This document shows, one piece after another, positions 34,707-43,912 of a DNA stretch of 64,000 nt. This DNA is from JAAFJT01 sp043772905 (lineage in GTDB: Bacteria > Bacteroidota > Bacteroidia > Chitinophagales > Saprospiraceae). The notes below the pieces were generated by a model. That model was not told the DNA's origin, did no database searches, and was given only the letters and a program-made list of their open reading frames with translations. Position numbers and translations under genes: made by a program. Position 1 is the first letter of the stretch; each line of letters starts with the position of its first letter. The DNA lies in NCBI GenBank assembly GCA_043772905.1, contig JAYVFS010000301.1, positions 1 to 64,000 of the forward strand, given 5' to 3'.

Positions 34707-35627
34707 ATGAAACCCACATTATTGATTCTTGCTGCTGGTATCGGAAGCCGTTATGGTGGACTAAAACAAGCCGATTCAGTAGGACCTTCAGGCGAGGCAA
34801 TCATAGAATATTCTATTTATGATGCCATTCGTGCAGGATTTGGTAAGGTCGTTATAGTTATTAGAAAAAGTATTGAGCATGACTTCAAAGAGAAATTTGG
34901 CGGTAAATTCGATGACTTAATTACTGTTGAATACGCTTTTCAAGAATTAGATACGCCTATTGAGGGCATTGATTATTTTCCAGAAAGAAAGAAGCCTTGG
35001 GGTACTGGTCATGCGATGTTAGTAGCAAAAGATAAAATCAAAGAGCCATTTCTTGTTATCAATGCAGACGATTTTTATGGTTTTACAGCTTTTCAAAAAA
35101 TGGCTGAATTTCTAAGTCAACGTTGTTCTCCTCGTCACATGGGCATGGTTGGTTATTGGCTTAAAAATACGCTTTCTGAAAATGGTTCAGTGAGTCGTGG
35201 CGTATGTGAGACTGATGAAAAAAGTCTGTTAACCGCTGTCAATGAACGCACTAAGATTATCCGTGAAGCTGATAAGGATATTTACTATTTTGAAGGAGAC
35301 AAAAAGACTTTTTTAGCGGATGATTCAGTTGTTTCGATGAATTTTTGGGGTTACCACCCCTCAGTATTTGAAGAAACAAGGAAGATGTTTGTTCAATTTG
35401 TAAAAGACAATCAAAATAATCCGACGGCTGAATTCTATATTCCGACGATTGCCAATACGCTTATTGAAAAAGGTAAAGTTGACTTTACAGTGATGACAAC
35501 ACGCGACCAGTGGTATGGTGTTACTTATCAAGAGGACAAACAAACCGTTCAAAACGCATTTTGGGCTTTGACAACGATTGGGGCTTACCCTTCGAGTCTT
35601 TGGGGCAAAGTAGCAGAACCGATGTAA
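34707..35627 (+). CDS. Sugar-phosphate nucleotidyltransferase (GalU-like)
   Basis: The 306-residue protein has the NTP-transferase signature LLILAAGIGSRYGGLKQ (about 4-20), where GxGxRxGxLKQ binds the nucleotide phosphate. The metal-binding Asp is in VINADDFYG (about 110-118). It belongs to a Bacteroidota branch of nucleotidyltransferases, but the sugar and nucleotide cannot be read from the sequence. The word at 35357 is read as PSV in WGYHPSVFEET. Confidence 0.82.
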   Translation: MKPTLLILAAGIGSRYGGLKQADSVGPSGEAIIEYSIYDAIRAGFGKVVIVIRKSIEHDFKEKFGGKFDDLITVEYAFQELDTPIEGIDYFPERKKPWGTGHAMLVAKDKIKEPFLVINADDFYGFTAFQKMAEFLSQRCSPRHMGMVGYWLKNTLSENGSVSRGVCETDEKSLLTAVNERTKIIREADKDIYYFEGDKKTFLADDSVVSMNFWGYHPSVFEETRKMFVQFVKDNQNNPTAEFYIPTIANTLIEKGKVDFTVMTTRDQWYGVTYQEDKQTVQNAFWALTTIGAYPSSLWGKVAEPM

Positions 35628-35647
35628 TATCATTTTGAATAAAAAAG

Positions 35648-35690
35648 AAAAAAAGCAGTTAACTGATGCCCTCAGTTAACTGCTTTTTTT
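35648..35690 (+). terminator. Terminator after the nucleotidyltransferase gene
   Basis: A 19-bp stem AAAAAAAGCAGTTAACTGA and complement with a 5-nt loop and T-run. The loop edge reads CCCTCAGT, an eight-base part of the dispersed word. Confidence 0.92.
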
Positions 35691-35753
35691 TAATTTTTTC
35701 TTACATTTGAATCAATAAAAAGCTTCATAGTTTCACCAAATACCCCCCTCAGT

Positions 35754-36584
35754 ATGGAACGTCTTTTTTCAATAAAATGTGTATTTATATTGCTGGTTTT
35801 CAATGGTTTATCTTTTTGTTTACAAGCTCAAATTGGCTATCAAATTGTTGGTGGTGCACAGAGTCTGAGCATGGGCGGTGCAAGCGTCGGTTTTCAAAAT
35901 GAGCAAGCCATTTTCCATAATCCGGCGGGACTTGTCGGTGTAACTAAGTCGAGTGCTTTGTTGACTTCTGAAATTAAGTTTGGTGTCAAAGACTTAAAAC
36001 CCATCGGTACGGCTTTTGTGTTACCGACTTCATCAGGTGTGTTGGGTTTTAGTTTTCAAAATTACTCTTTTGAAACTTATCGTGAAAGCAAATTAGGTGT
36101 GGCTTATGCGCGTCGTTTATCCTCAAAATTCAACATTGGTATTCAACTTGATTACTTGCGTTTGAATATGAATGAGTATGGTTCAACCAATTTATTGACT
36201 TTTGAAATAGGTTGTAATACATTGATTTCTAAAGATTTAGTTTTGTCGGCTTATGTTTTTAATCCTGTTTCCGTTCGCTTAAATGAAGAGGAGAGGACCC
36301 CCTCCGTATTTAGGTTGGGTTTGGGTTATACGCTAAATCCAAAAGTTCTAATCTGCCTTGAAACAGAAAAAGACGTTGATTTTCCAGCCTCATTCAAATT
36401 CGGTTTAGCTTACCAAGTCGTTGAGTCGTTGACTTTGCGCTGTGGTTTCCGAACATCACCTTCGATTTTTAGTTTCGGCATAGGCTATTCGGTCAATAAG
36501 CATTTTACAGCCGATGTTGCTTTAACGAATCATCCTTATTTAGGCATGTCCCCAACATTAAGTTTGAGTTATTCCATAAAATAG
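35754..36584 (+). CDS. PorV/PorQ-like outer-membrane beta-barrel protein
   Basis: The 276-residue protein has a signal peptide (about 1-25, ending LQAQ). Its beginning, VGGAQSLSMGGASVGFQNEQ then AIFHNPAGL, is typical of the PorV/PorQ/UPF0164 group of FadL-like barrels. Alternating beta-strands continue to a C-terminal aromatic/basic strand (LSLSYSIK). PorV and PorQ serve T9SS cargo attachment, but this one could simply be a related barrel. The ATG directly abuts a dispersed word (35745-35753). A one-mismatch copy at 36299 is read as TPSV. Confidence 0.7.
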   Translation: MERLFSIKCVFILLVFNGLSFCLQAQIGYQIVGGAQSLSMGGASVGFQNEQAIFHNPAGLVGVTKSSALLTSEIKFGVKDLKPIGTAFVLPTSSGVLGFSFQNYSFETYRESKLGVAYARRLSSKFNIGIQLDYLRLNMNEYGSTNLLTFEIGCNTLISKDLVLSAYVFNPVSVRLNEEERTPSVFRLGLGYTLNPKVLICLETEKDVDFPASFKFGLAYQVVESLTLRCGFRTSPSIFSFGIGYSVNKHFTADVALTNHPYLGMSPTLSLSYSIK

Positions 36585-36589
36585 ATAAT

Positions 36590-36632
36590 AGTGGATAATT
36601 CAGAATTATCCACTATCATCTATCCACTATCA
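36590..36632. repeat. Intergenic inverted repeat of ATCCACTATC words
   Basis: A 19-bp arm AGATAATAGTGGATAATTC pairs with GAATTATCCACTATCATCT with one mismatch; another CTATCCACTATCATCT unit follows. Confidence 0.8.
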
Positions 36633-36636
36633 TCTA

Positions 36637-36683
36637 AATAATAAAACGGTAGCACGCAGTTAAGCAGCTACCGTTTATTATTT
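36637..36683. terminator. Terminator between convergent barrel and YegP-OmpA genes
   Basis: A stem AATAAAACGGTAGC / GCTACCGTTTATT, flanked by T-rich sequence on both sides. Confidence 0.75.
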
Positions 36684-36715
36684 CCAAAGGGTTTTTAATA
36701 CCTTTTGTAGTGTTA

Positions 36716-39094
36716 TTATTGAGCTTTCAACTCTGTCGGAATTTCAGGCGGAACAGACTTACAAATGTCTTTTCCTGCTTTATCTCTTATGTACAATTCG
36801 ACACGTCTGTTATAGTGCCGTCCATTATCATCATCTGTATTTTTAGCAACGGGCGCATTTTTGCCTTCTATTTCGGTTGATAAACGGTTGGCTGCAATAC
36901 CCATTTTGATTAGAGCCGCTTTTGCATTTTCAGCACGAAGGCTCGAAAGTGCCTCGTTGTAAGCATCCGTACCAATGGCATCTGTATGCGCACTGAGTAC
37001 GCCGATATAATCTTTGTTATCCTTCAAGATTTTAGCCATTTCTGTCAATTCTTTGGAAGCATCAGCTTTGATATTAGCTTTGTCGAAGTCAAAGAAAATC
37101 CAATTCAAATCGCAACTCGGTGCCGCAGGAGGTAGTGGCGGAGCAATGTTAGCATCATTATTAGACGTATCAACAACCGTAACACCTGTTTGGTTCGCCG
37201 TTGAATCAACCGCTTTTGAGGTCATAACTGGCGGTGCAACAGCGTCTGTTTTGCCACAGCCGTTGCTGCCCCAAAGCCACCAAGCTAACAAGGCTAAAAG
37301 TGGGAGCAGTAGCCACCACCACGCGAAGCCTCCTTTTGCCGCTTCTTCTTCGACAACGGCGGCTGCTGCAATCGATGCTGCAACTTTTGGTTCTTCTGGT
37401 GCCAAAGATCGTGCTGCTACAGCCGCAGCTGCCATCGCAAGTGGCGCACCTAAACCGACTGCGGCATCTGCATGAGCAGGATCTAAGAAAGGAATAGCAG
37501 CATAAATAGCTGCTAAACTGTTATAGGTACATGAGCGAGCGATTTCAATTCCATTATCATTTTTTAATATGACAAAATAATGGTCAAAACCGACTTTCTT
37601 GATTTCATAATGCTCTTTATTGTTTATATTTTTAACGACTTCCTTCAAATCGGCATCCCGTTCCTTTGATGTCAAGTAACCTTCAGAACGTAGAGAAACA
37701 TCATCGTCTTTGTCAACAACTGCAAAATAATATTTATCCGTGCGTGGGCTGATGAAAACACGGAAACCATCGCGTGGGGCAGTCATGTGACCATGATATT
37801 CGCGGCAAGGCAAATAATCATCAACAATATCCACAGTTGGTTTTGATACTGAGGGGGTGCCTGCAAACGACAATGCGGCTGCGCCAACACCTAAAAGCGG
37901 GAACATCATACCAACGGCATCTATACTATCCTTTGGGCAAGACCGTGCAATTTCTTGATGATTACCTGCTTTCAAGATGACAAAGTGCTTGCCATGCATT
38001 TCTTTGACCTCATAGCGGTCTTTATTATCGCGGTTTTTGATGACAGAGTTCATCCCATTGTCACGTGCGGCGGCGGTTGGATAGCCTTCAGAGCGCATTT
38101 TGATGCTCCCTTTATCGTTAACCCAAGTGAAATAGTATTTTTCATTGTTGTGTTGCCATATTATAAAACCATTTTCGTCCGCTTCGCCATGACCATCATA
38201 TTGGCGACACGCCAAATAGTCGTCTTCGCTGTTTTCGCTTTTTGAACTTGTTACCATGGTCGCAGTTGCAGCTGCAGCGAGTTTCAACCGATTTGCTTCG
38301 GCTTCGGCTAATAAACGTGCCGATTCAGCGCGGGCATTTGGGAAAAAGGCTAAGGCAGCAGCTTCTGTATCATAAGGACAAGAGCGACCAATCTCTTGAT
38401 AATTACCCGCTTTTAGTATGACAAAATAACGCCCCACCTTTTCCATAACAGAATAGCGTTCTTCTAAATCACGGTTTTTGGCAACCGACGCCATGCCATT
38501 GTCGCGGGCTGCTGTCGAAGTGTAGCCTTCAGAACGTAATAGTAGTGTGCCATCGTCGTCGTACCAAGCGAAGTAGTGCTGTCCATTTTCATGTGTAAAT
38601 TTTACAAGACCTGTCAAGCCGTCTGTGCCGACATCTGGATGACCTTCGTACTCCGTACAAGCCAAATAGTCGTCATCAATGCGTTGAGTTGTGGATTCAG
38701 AAGCAACCATGGCAGCCATACCGCCGCCTCTGATTTTTTCACCTGTCATATAAGGTATCAACTCGAGTGCAGCGGCTTCGGATTCGCAAGGACAAGACCG
38801 CGCAATTTCACGAAAATTGGCAGCACGAAGGCATAGGAAATAGGCACCATTTTCTTCTTTGACCGAGTAAAAATCTTTGTTTGTCCGATTTTTGATGACA
38901 GATTGAATGCCATTTTCTCGAGCAGGTGTTTGTGGATAGCCTTCACTTCTGAGCAATGTTTTGCCATCGGCATCCAGAAATGCAAAAAAATTGTGTTCGC
39001 TTTTTTCATCATAGAAAGCAGCAAAACCAGCTTCCGTTTCGTGAGCGGGCTGGTTTTCGTAGGAACTACATGGAAGGTATTCGTCGTGACCCAT
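36716..39094 (-). CDS. Four tandem YegP (DUF1508) units, one membrane helix and an OmpA domain
   Basis: The 792-residue protein has no signal peptide. Residues about 1-560 hold four units of about 110-140 residues. Each unit opens with DDYLPC.EY-GH, then has YFAWYDDDGTLLLRSEGY, ARDNGM.SV.KNR and YFVILKAGN..EI.RSCP, the YegP fold. An Ala-rich stretch leads to one helix (WWWLLLPLLALLAWWLWG, about 592-612). An OmpA peptidoglycan-binding domain follows (about 655-785; FDFDKANIKADA, LSAHTDAIGTDAYNEALS). The expected topology puts YegP units in the cytoplasm and OmpA in the periplasm. The word at 37848 is read as TPSV between units 3 and 4. Confidence 0.88.
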   Translation of the reverse strand: MGHDEYLPCSSYENQPAHETEAGFAAFYDEKSEHNFFAFLDADGKTLLRSEGYPQTPARENGIQSVIKNRTNKDFYSVKEENGAYFLCLRAANFREIARSCPCESEAAALELIPYMTGEKIRGGGMAAMVASESTTQRIDDDYLACTEYEGHPDVGTDGLTGLVKFTHENGQHYFAWYDDDGTLLLRSEGYTSTAARDNGMASVAKNRDLEERYSVMEKVGRYFVILKAGNYQEIGRSCPYDTEAAALAFFPNARAESARLLAEAEANRLKLAAAATATMVTSSKSENSEDDYLACRQYDGHGEADENGFIIWQHNNEKYYFTWVNDKGSIKMRSEGYPTAAARDNGMNSVIKNRDNKDRYEVKEMHGKHFVILKAGNHQEIARSCPKDSIDAVGMMFPLLGVGAAALSFAGTPSVSKPTVDIVDDYLPCREYHGHMTAPRDGFRVFISPRTDKYYFAVVDKDDDVSLRSEGYLTSKERDADLKEVVKNINNKEHYEIKKVGFDHYFVILKNDNGIEIARSCTYNSLAAIYAAIPFLDPAHADAAVGLGAPLAMAAAAVAARSLAPEEPKVAASIAAAAVVEEEAAKGGFAWWWLLLPLLALLAWWLWGSNGCGKTDAVAPPVMTSKAVDSTANQTGVTVVDTSNNDANIAPPLPPAAPSCDLNWIFFDFDKANIKADASKELTEMAKILKDNKDYIGVLSAHTDAIGTDAYNEALSSLRAENAKAALIKMGIAANRLSTEIEGKNAPVAKNTDDDNGRHYNRRVELYIRDKAGKDICKSVPPEIPTELKAQ

Positions 39095-39338
39095 AGTTCT
39101 TTGTTTTGTTTTGCTAAGTGAATGAATAGATGTTTCCTCAAAAATGATGTCGTAATATAAAACTTTATTTGTAGTAGAAGAAATTATGCAACATTTTTTT
39201 GTAAGATTTTTATCATTTTGCCGTATAAATATTTTATTTTATTTATTTTTACAAAATTTTATTTTTATTGTTGATTGGTTTTCAGTTTTTTATACAATTT
39301 TAAATTTATCATAATAATAAATGGAAATATTTTTGCAT

Positions 39339-39465
39339 TGCGTTAAAAAAACAAATAACTCCCATGATTTATAGCTATCATTTTTAAAATGGGCGTTTAT
39401 ATTTTAGATAAAAACATAAACAAAAAGCCTCATTTCGGTGCAACCGAAACGAGGCTTTTTATGAG
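39339..39465 (+). ncRNA. Candidate short RNA between orphan promoter and terminator
   Basis: It lies between TATTTTTG and the hairpin AAAAAGCCTCATTTCGGT / ACCGAAACGAGGCTTTTT. It contains only a seven-codon ORF (MIYSYHF). The terminator may instead serve only the minus-strand DUF2795 gene. Confidence 0.2.
39422..39460. terminator. Terminator of the DUF2795 gene (bidirectional)
   Basis: An 18-bp stem with a single mismatch and T/A runs on both strands lies about 70 nt past the DUF2795 stop. Confidence 0.85.
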
Positions 39466-39527
39466 AATACAAGAATTGTACAGCTAAATATTTGATTGAT
39501 TTCCTAAGAAAAAATACGAGAAGCTGA

Positions 39528-39749
39528 TCAATACTCGTCCTCATTGAAGAAAAAGTCATCTTTGCGCGGATAATCGGGCCAGATGTCTTCGATACTTTCA
39601 TACAATTCATTTTCTTCATCGAGTGCTTGAAGATTCTCAATAACTTCAAGTGGCGCGCCTGAACGGATACAGAAATCGACTAATTCATCACGTGAGGCGG
39701 GCCAAGGCGCTTCTTCTAAATGTGAAGCTAATTCAATCGTCCAATACAT
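39528..39749 (-). CDS. DUF2795 small acidic protein
   Basis: The 73-residue protein matches a highly conserved Bacteroidota family (MYWTIELASHLEEAPWPASR, DELVDFCIRSGAPLEVIENL, IEDIWPDYP, NEDEY end). The function is unknown; it is strongly acidic at the C-terminus. It has its own -7 box and terminator, so is a single-gene transcript. Confidence 0.9.
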   Translation of the reverse strand: MYWTIELASHLEEAPWPASRDELVDFCIRSGAPLEVIENLQALDEENELYESIEDIWPDYPRKDDFFFNEDEY

Positions 39750-39831
39750 ATTTTACAAAATTTTTGTTTACAAAAAAAAGAGAGGTTGCTAATTATTTTT
39801 AATGAAAAAACTAATTCATTCAAAAAGTCCG

Positions 39832-39839
39832 CAAATGTA
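39832..39839 (-). promoter_or_regulatory. -7 box TACATTTG of the DUF2795 gene
   Basis: On the plus strand CAAATGTA; 83 nt upstream of the ATG. A dispersed word (39864) lies just upstream of it. Confidence 0.5.
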
Positions 39840-39897
39840 CTTTTTCAAATTAAAAAGTACAATACTGAGGGGGCTAAATTTTTAATATTTTTCCATA

Positions 39898-40962
39898 TTA
39901 CAAAATTAACATAGCATCACCATAACTATAAAAACGGTAATCTTCTTTTATGGCTTGTTCGTAAGCTTCCATGACTAATTCATGACCACCAAAAGCGCAA
40001 ACCATAATCAGGACACTCGATTTTGGCAAATGGAAATTTGTAATCATCGAATTGGCCACATGAAAATCATAAGGCGGGAAAATAAACTTATTTGTCCAAC
40101 CTTCTGCTGCTTTTAGTTGATCGTTGGCGGTGACCGCCGATTCAATAGTTCTCATGACAGTTGTACCGACAGCACAGACTCTTTTGCTCGCATCCATTGA
40201 TGCATTGACGATATTCGCTGCGTTTTCAGTGATTCTGAAATATTCAGCTTCCATTTTGTGCTTCGATAAATCTTCGACATCAATTGTACGGAAGGTACCC
40301 AAACCGATATGTAAGGTGACTTCTGAAAAGTTTACGCCTTTCAGTTCCATACGTTTCATCAACTCGCGGCTAAAATGTAAACCTGCTGTTGGAGCTGCTA
40401 CTGCACCCACTGATTTAGCATAAACGGTTTGGTAACGTTCTTTATCCGTTTCGTCTGCTTCGCGTCCGATGTATTTTGGTAAAGGTGTATTACCCAAATA
40501 ATTCAAATCACGTTCAAATTCCTCGTCCGTACCGTCATACAAAAAGCGAATGGTACGTCCACGCGATGTTGTATTGTCCACAACTTCAGCTACTAAAACT
40601 TCATTGCCTTTTTTGTCTTCGAAATACAGCTTGTTTCCAACACGAATTTTACGAGCTGGATCGACCAAAACATCCCATAATTTAGCATCATGGTTGAGTT
40701 CACGAAGTAAAAAAACTTCAATTGTAGAACCTGTTTTTTCTTTTTTTCCGTAAAGACGAGCAGGGAAAACCTTAGTGTCATTAAAAATCATCACATCACC
40801 ATCCCCAAAATAGCCCAAGAGATCTTTAAATACTTTGTGTTCAATTTTACCTGTATCGCGGTGCAAAACCATGAGCCGGCTTTCGTCGCGATTGGGTGCA
40901 GGGTATTGAGCAATGTGTTTTTTGTCTAATTCAAAATTGAAATTCGATAATTTTGTACGCAT
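39898..40962 (-). CDS. queA: S-adenosylmethionine:tRNA ribosyltransferase-isomerase
   Basis: The 354-residue enzyme builds epoxyqueuosine on tRNA. Motifs include FELDKKHIAQYPAPNRDESR, FNDTKVFPARLYG, VGAVAAPTAGLHFSRELM, VTLHIGLGTFRTI and NFHLPKSSVLIMVCAFGG. Length is typical. It acts in the same pathway as queD (13229-13648). It is one of the longer genes here with no exact dispersed word; copies flank it at 39864 and 41167. Confidence 0.96.
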   Translation of the reverse strand: MRTKLSNFNFELDKKHIAQYPAPNRDESRLMVLHRDTGKIEHKVFKDLLGYFGDGDVMIFNDTKVFPARLYGKKEKTGSTIEVFLLRELNHDAKLWDVLVDPARKIRVGNKLYFEDKKGNEVLVAEVVDNTTSRGRTIRFLYDGTDEEFERDLNYLGNTPLPKYIGREADETDKERYQTVYAKSVGAVAAPTAGLHFSRELMKRMELKGVNFSEVTLHIGLGTFRTIDVEDLSKHKMEAEYFRITENAANIVNASMDASKRVCAVGTTVMRTIESAVTANDQLKAAEGWTNKFIFPPYDFHVANSMITNFHLPKSSVLIMVCAFGGHELVMEAYEQAIKEDYRFYSYGDAMLIL

Positions 40963-41043
40963 ACTTTAAGTATATTATTTATCTATTAGTTTGATTATCA
41001 ATGCTTTACATTGAAAATAAAAGACGGATTTCTGAATAGGCTG

Positions 41044-41051
41044 CAAAAGTA
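41044..41051 (-). promoter_or_regulatory. -7 box TACTTTTG of queA
   Basis: CAAAAGTA on the plus strand, 82 nt upstream of the queA ATG. Confidence 0.5.
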
Positions 41052-41175
41052 CATTTTTTTGAACCTTTTTGTTGTTTTCTGTAATTTAAAAATGATTTTA
41101 TTGAAAAAAAGTTCGTAAACAGGGTTTATTTTTCCTTTTCCTGAAATCGAATTGTTGTATTTTACCCCCCTCAGT

Positions 41176-41304
41176 ATGGAGTCGATTTTAGAGACTCTGT
41201 TTTCCTGGATGGTTACTTTTATTCACTTTTATAATTTTTTTCAAAATCTGTCCAATTCGTTGTTTTATGACTGTGTTAAAATTATTTTATGCCATTTTGA
41301 ATGA
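41176..41304 (+). CDS. Possible 42-codon ORF abutting a dispersed word
   Basis: ATG at 41176 follows the word core (41167-41175) with no gap, in the same TACCCCCCTCAGTATGGA context as the gene start at 35754. The peptide (MESILETLFSWMVTFIHFYN...) is aromatic and hydrophobic, with no domain. It may be chance. Confidence 0.2.
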   Translation: MESILETLFSWMVTFIHFYNFFQNLSNSLFYDCVKIILCHFE

Positions 41305-41382
41305 AAAACAAATGAGTTGTCTAATTTTAAGCCGCTTAATTGTTAATGACAAACCACATTATAAAAACAAAAATAAAAACGA

Positions 41383-43032
41383 ATGGCTAACAACTCTCTT
41401 TTTAGACGTAAACCCCTCAGTAAAATTTTACAAGAAGGTGGCGATCATGGCGAAGGCAAACTTGACCGCAACCTCAAATTGCGCGATTTGGTCTCTATGG
41501 GCATTGCGGCCGTCGTAGGTGCGGGCATTTTCTCAACGATTGGTTCGGCAGCTTACAACGGCGGTCCCGGTGTTGTCTATTTATTTGTTATTGCAGCGGT
41601 CACTTGTGGCTTTACGGCTTTGTGTTATGCTGAATTTGCTTCACGTGTGCCAGTTGCGGGCAGTGCCTACACCTATTCTTATGTGACTTTTGGTGAATTA
41701 GTGGCTTGGATTATTGGTTGGGCATTGATTTTAGAATACGCTATTGGCAATATTGTCGTAGCGATTTCATGGTCGAGTTATTTCAATAATTTACTGAGGG
41801 GGGTAGGCATTCACCTTCCCCTATGGATGATAACGGATGGCGGAACGGCTCATGTCCTCTACGAAACGGCTTTAGCTGAAGGCAAACCGCTTGAAAACAT
41901 GGCGTGGACAACTGCACCTGTAATTGGTGATTGGCATGTCATTTTTAATCTACCTGCCTTTGTCATCGTTGTCCTTGTGACAGCTTTGGTATATATAGGT
42001 ATAAAAGAAAGCAAAAGATGGGCTAATGCGATGGTTGTTTTCAAGTTAGCCATACTCTTTGTCGTTATTTTGGCGGGCTGTTTTTATGTCCAACCGGAGA
42101 ACTGGAACCCTTTTTTACCCAATGGTTTTAAAGGCGTGATGATGGGTGTTTCTGCGGTTTTTTATGCCTATATTGGTTTTGATGCCATTTCAACAACGGC
42201 AGAAGAATGTGAAAACCCACAACGTGATTTGCCGCGTGGGATGATTTACGCCTTAATTATATGTACAGTCATATATGTCCTCACAGCATTGGTTATTACA
42301 GGCATGGTCAACTACAAAGAGTTTTTAGGCGTTGCAGACCCATTGGCTTATGTTTTTGAAAGAACAGGTTTGACAAAACTCAATTATGCTATTTCTGTAA
42401 GTGCAGTCGTTGCTACAACAAGTGTTTTACTTGTTTTCCAAATCGGTCAACCGCGTATTTGGATGTCCATGAGTCGTGATGGTCTTTTGCCAAAAGCCTT
42501 TTCAAAGGTGCATCCTAAATACCAAACGCCTTCATTTGCGACGATAGTCACAGGTGTTTTGGTCGCTATTCCTTCGTTATTTTTAGATGCGGCTTTGGTA
42601 ACGGATTTGACAAGTATCGGGACTTTGTTTGCCTTCGTACTGGTTTGCGGTGGCGTTTTGATGTTGCCAACAGAGGATAAACAGGTCGGAAAGTTCAAAT
42701 TGCCCTATATAAATGGTCGATTTATTATCCCAGTCGTGTTTTTGTCCTTCCTCTATATTTTTCAAGAAAGGGTCATTAATGCTTTTGCAAATATCGCTGA
42801 TCAACCACACCAAGAGTATTTATTGCTCATTTTCCTTGTCATAGGGACAGGTATGACGATTTTTACTTCATTGAAAAAGTGGTCTATGATACCTGTTATG
42901 GGTGTGCTTTTTTGTACTTATTTGATGATTGAAATTCCTGTCAAATCATGGTATGTCTTCTTTGGATGGATGGCTATGGGGCTGACAATCTATTTTTTAT
43001 ATAGTATGAAAAATAGTAAATTGATTGAGTAG
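41383..43032 (+). CDS. APC-family amino-acid permease
   Basis: The 549-residue protein has about twelve to fourteen membrane helices. The helix-1 motif MGIAAVVGAGIFSTIGSAAYNGGP (here split: VGAGIFSTIG), the YTYSYVTFGELVAWIIGWAL stretch and GFDAISTTAEECENPQRDLP are typical of cationic amino-acid transporters of the APC superfamily. The substrate is not readable. Two dispersed words lie within: 41413 (PLS, codons 11-13, in the cytoplasmic N-tail) and 41793 (LRG, in a loop). Confidence 0.92.
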   Translation: MANNSLFRRKPLSKILQEGGDHGEGKLDRNLKLRDLVSMGIAAVVGAGIFSTIGSAAYNGGPGVVYLFVIAAVTCGFTALCYAEFASRVPVAGSAYTYSYVTFGELVAWIIGWALILEYAIGNIVVAISWSSYFNNLLRGVGIHLPLWMITDGGTAHVLYETALAEGKPLENMAWTTAPVIGDWHVIFNLPAFVIVVLVTALVYIGIKESKRWANAMVVFKLAILFVVILAGCFYVQPENWNPFLPNGFKGVMMGVSAVFYAYIGFDAISTTAEECENPQRDLPRGMIYALIICTVIYVLTALVITGMVNYKEFLGVADPLAYVFERTGLTKLNYAISVSAVVATTSVLLVFQIGQPRIWMSMSRDGLLPKAFSKVHPKYQTPSFATIVTGVLVAIPSLFLDAALVTDLTSIGTLFAFVLVCGGVLMLPTEDKQVGKFKLPYINGRFIIPVVFLSFLYIFQERVINAFANIADQPHQEYLLLIFLVIGTGMTIFTSLKKWSMIPVMGVLFCTYLMIEIPVKSWYVFFGWMAMGLTIYFLYSMKNSKLIE

Positions 43033-43090
43033 GTTATCTCAAAAGTCAATGTACAAATTTCGCAAACAAAATTTTATTTCGGAACTCGTT

Positions 43091-43125
43091 CAATCTTAGG
43101 AAGATTTTAAATCTTCCTAAGATTG
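43091..43125. terminator. Perfect palindrome between convergent permease and mqnB genes
   Basis: A 17-bp perfect stem CAATCTTAGGAAGATTT / AAATCTTCCTAAGATTG around one base. It may terminate or be a mobile palindrome. Confidence 0.75.
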
Positions 43126-43201
43126 GACGCTCGAAAACCTAATAATATTCTGTAAGAAAAAACGAGTTTCACCTTTTTGGACAGCCTCTTCAACCACTAA
43201 T

Positions 43202-43912
43202 TTACACCTTATTGGCTACGAATAAATCAATCAACACTTGATTAAGCCGTTCAATAGCTTCATCAATCAACCAATTTTCCCGATTACGGGCTTCAACAAA
43301 ATTAGAAATCGCTCTGATTTCAGAAAAAGCGACCCCCTCAGTAAGACAGGCTTGAAAGAATGCTGCACCTTCCATTGTCTCTATTTGTATGTCTTTATAT
43401 TTTTGTAAAATGCCTTTGATACTCAAAGGAAAACCATGTACTTTTTGAACGGTTAAACCATGAGCTAAAGGTAGATTGAAAGGGTATAATGGTTTGGTAT
43501 TCAATAACTTATCTTCGGTGAAAGGTGATTCGTTTTTTGGCATTAAACCCAATTCAAACATATCTGTAAAGGAGCCATCTGCTAACTCAACGCCTAAATC
43601 GCCATAACGTTCACTCACAATTTCTACGACAGTGCCTTTTTCAAAAGCATATTGAGGCTGTGTCCGTGCGGTTTGTATTTTTTTAGGAAAAAGACCTGCA
43701 ATACCCACATTGAGGGCAAAATCGAAATCGTTTAAGGCTAAAGATTTACTCACTTTTAATGCCGTATTCACCATGCCGACGCCTGTTATCAAGACATCAA
43801 AAGCGTAATTTGAAAAAAGCAGACTTTTTCGGACCGTCATTTCTTTTTGCAAAAAATCAATAAAAGGTTGTATTTCAGAAACCGTAGCGGCTACGATAAG
43901 AATCTTTTTCAT
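43202..43912 (-). CDS. mqnB: Futalosine hydrolase
   Basis: The 236-residue nucleosidase belongs to the MTA/SAH nucleosidase family, MqnB type, which splits futalosine in the alternative menaquinone pathway. Visible are LIVAATVSEIQPF, VLITGVGMVNTAL, LNVGIAGLF, VEIVSERYGDLG and METMEGAAFFQAC-like ETMEGAAFFQ with the catalytic Glu, plus ISNFVEARNRENW. I use ATG 43912, which overlaps the upstream glycosyltransferase stop as ATGA. The word at 43334 is read as LTEGVAFSEI right after the active-site segment. Confidence 0.9.
   Translation of the reverse strand: MKKILIVAATVSEIQPFIDFLQKEMTVRKSLLFSNYAFDVLITGVGMVNTALKVSKSLALNDFDFALNVGIAGLFPKKIQTARTQPQYAFEKGTVVEIVSERYGDLGVELADGSFTDMFELGLMPKNESPFTEDKLLNTKPLYPFNLPLAHGLTVQKVHGFPLSIKGILQKYKDIQIETMEGAAFFQACLTEGVAFSEIRAISNFVEARNRENWLIDEAIERLNQVLIDLFVANKV

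Larger units (their letters stand above)
39095..39527. other. AT-rich intergenic region with orphan plus-strand promoter
   Basis: No gene is visible. It has a TATTTTTG box (39328-39335) pointing right and a terminator at 39422-39460; the sequence between could be a short RNA of about 125 nt. Confidence 0.5.
40963..41382. other. Divergent intergenic region
   Basis: It contains the queA promoter, a dispersed word at 41167 and a possible 42-codon ORF starting right after that word. Nothing else is evident. Confidence 0.5.
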
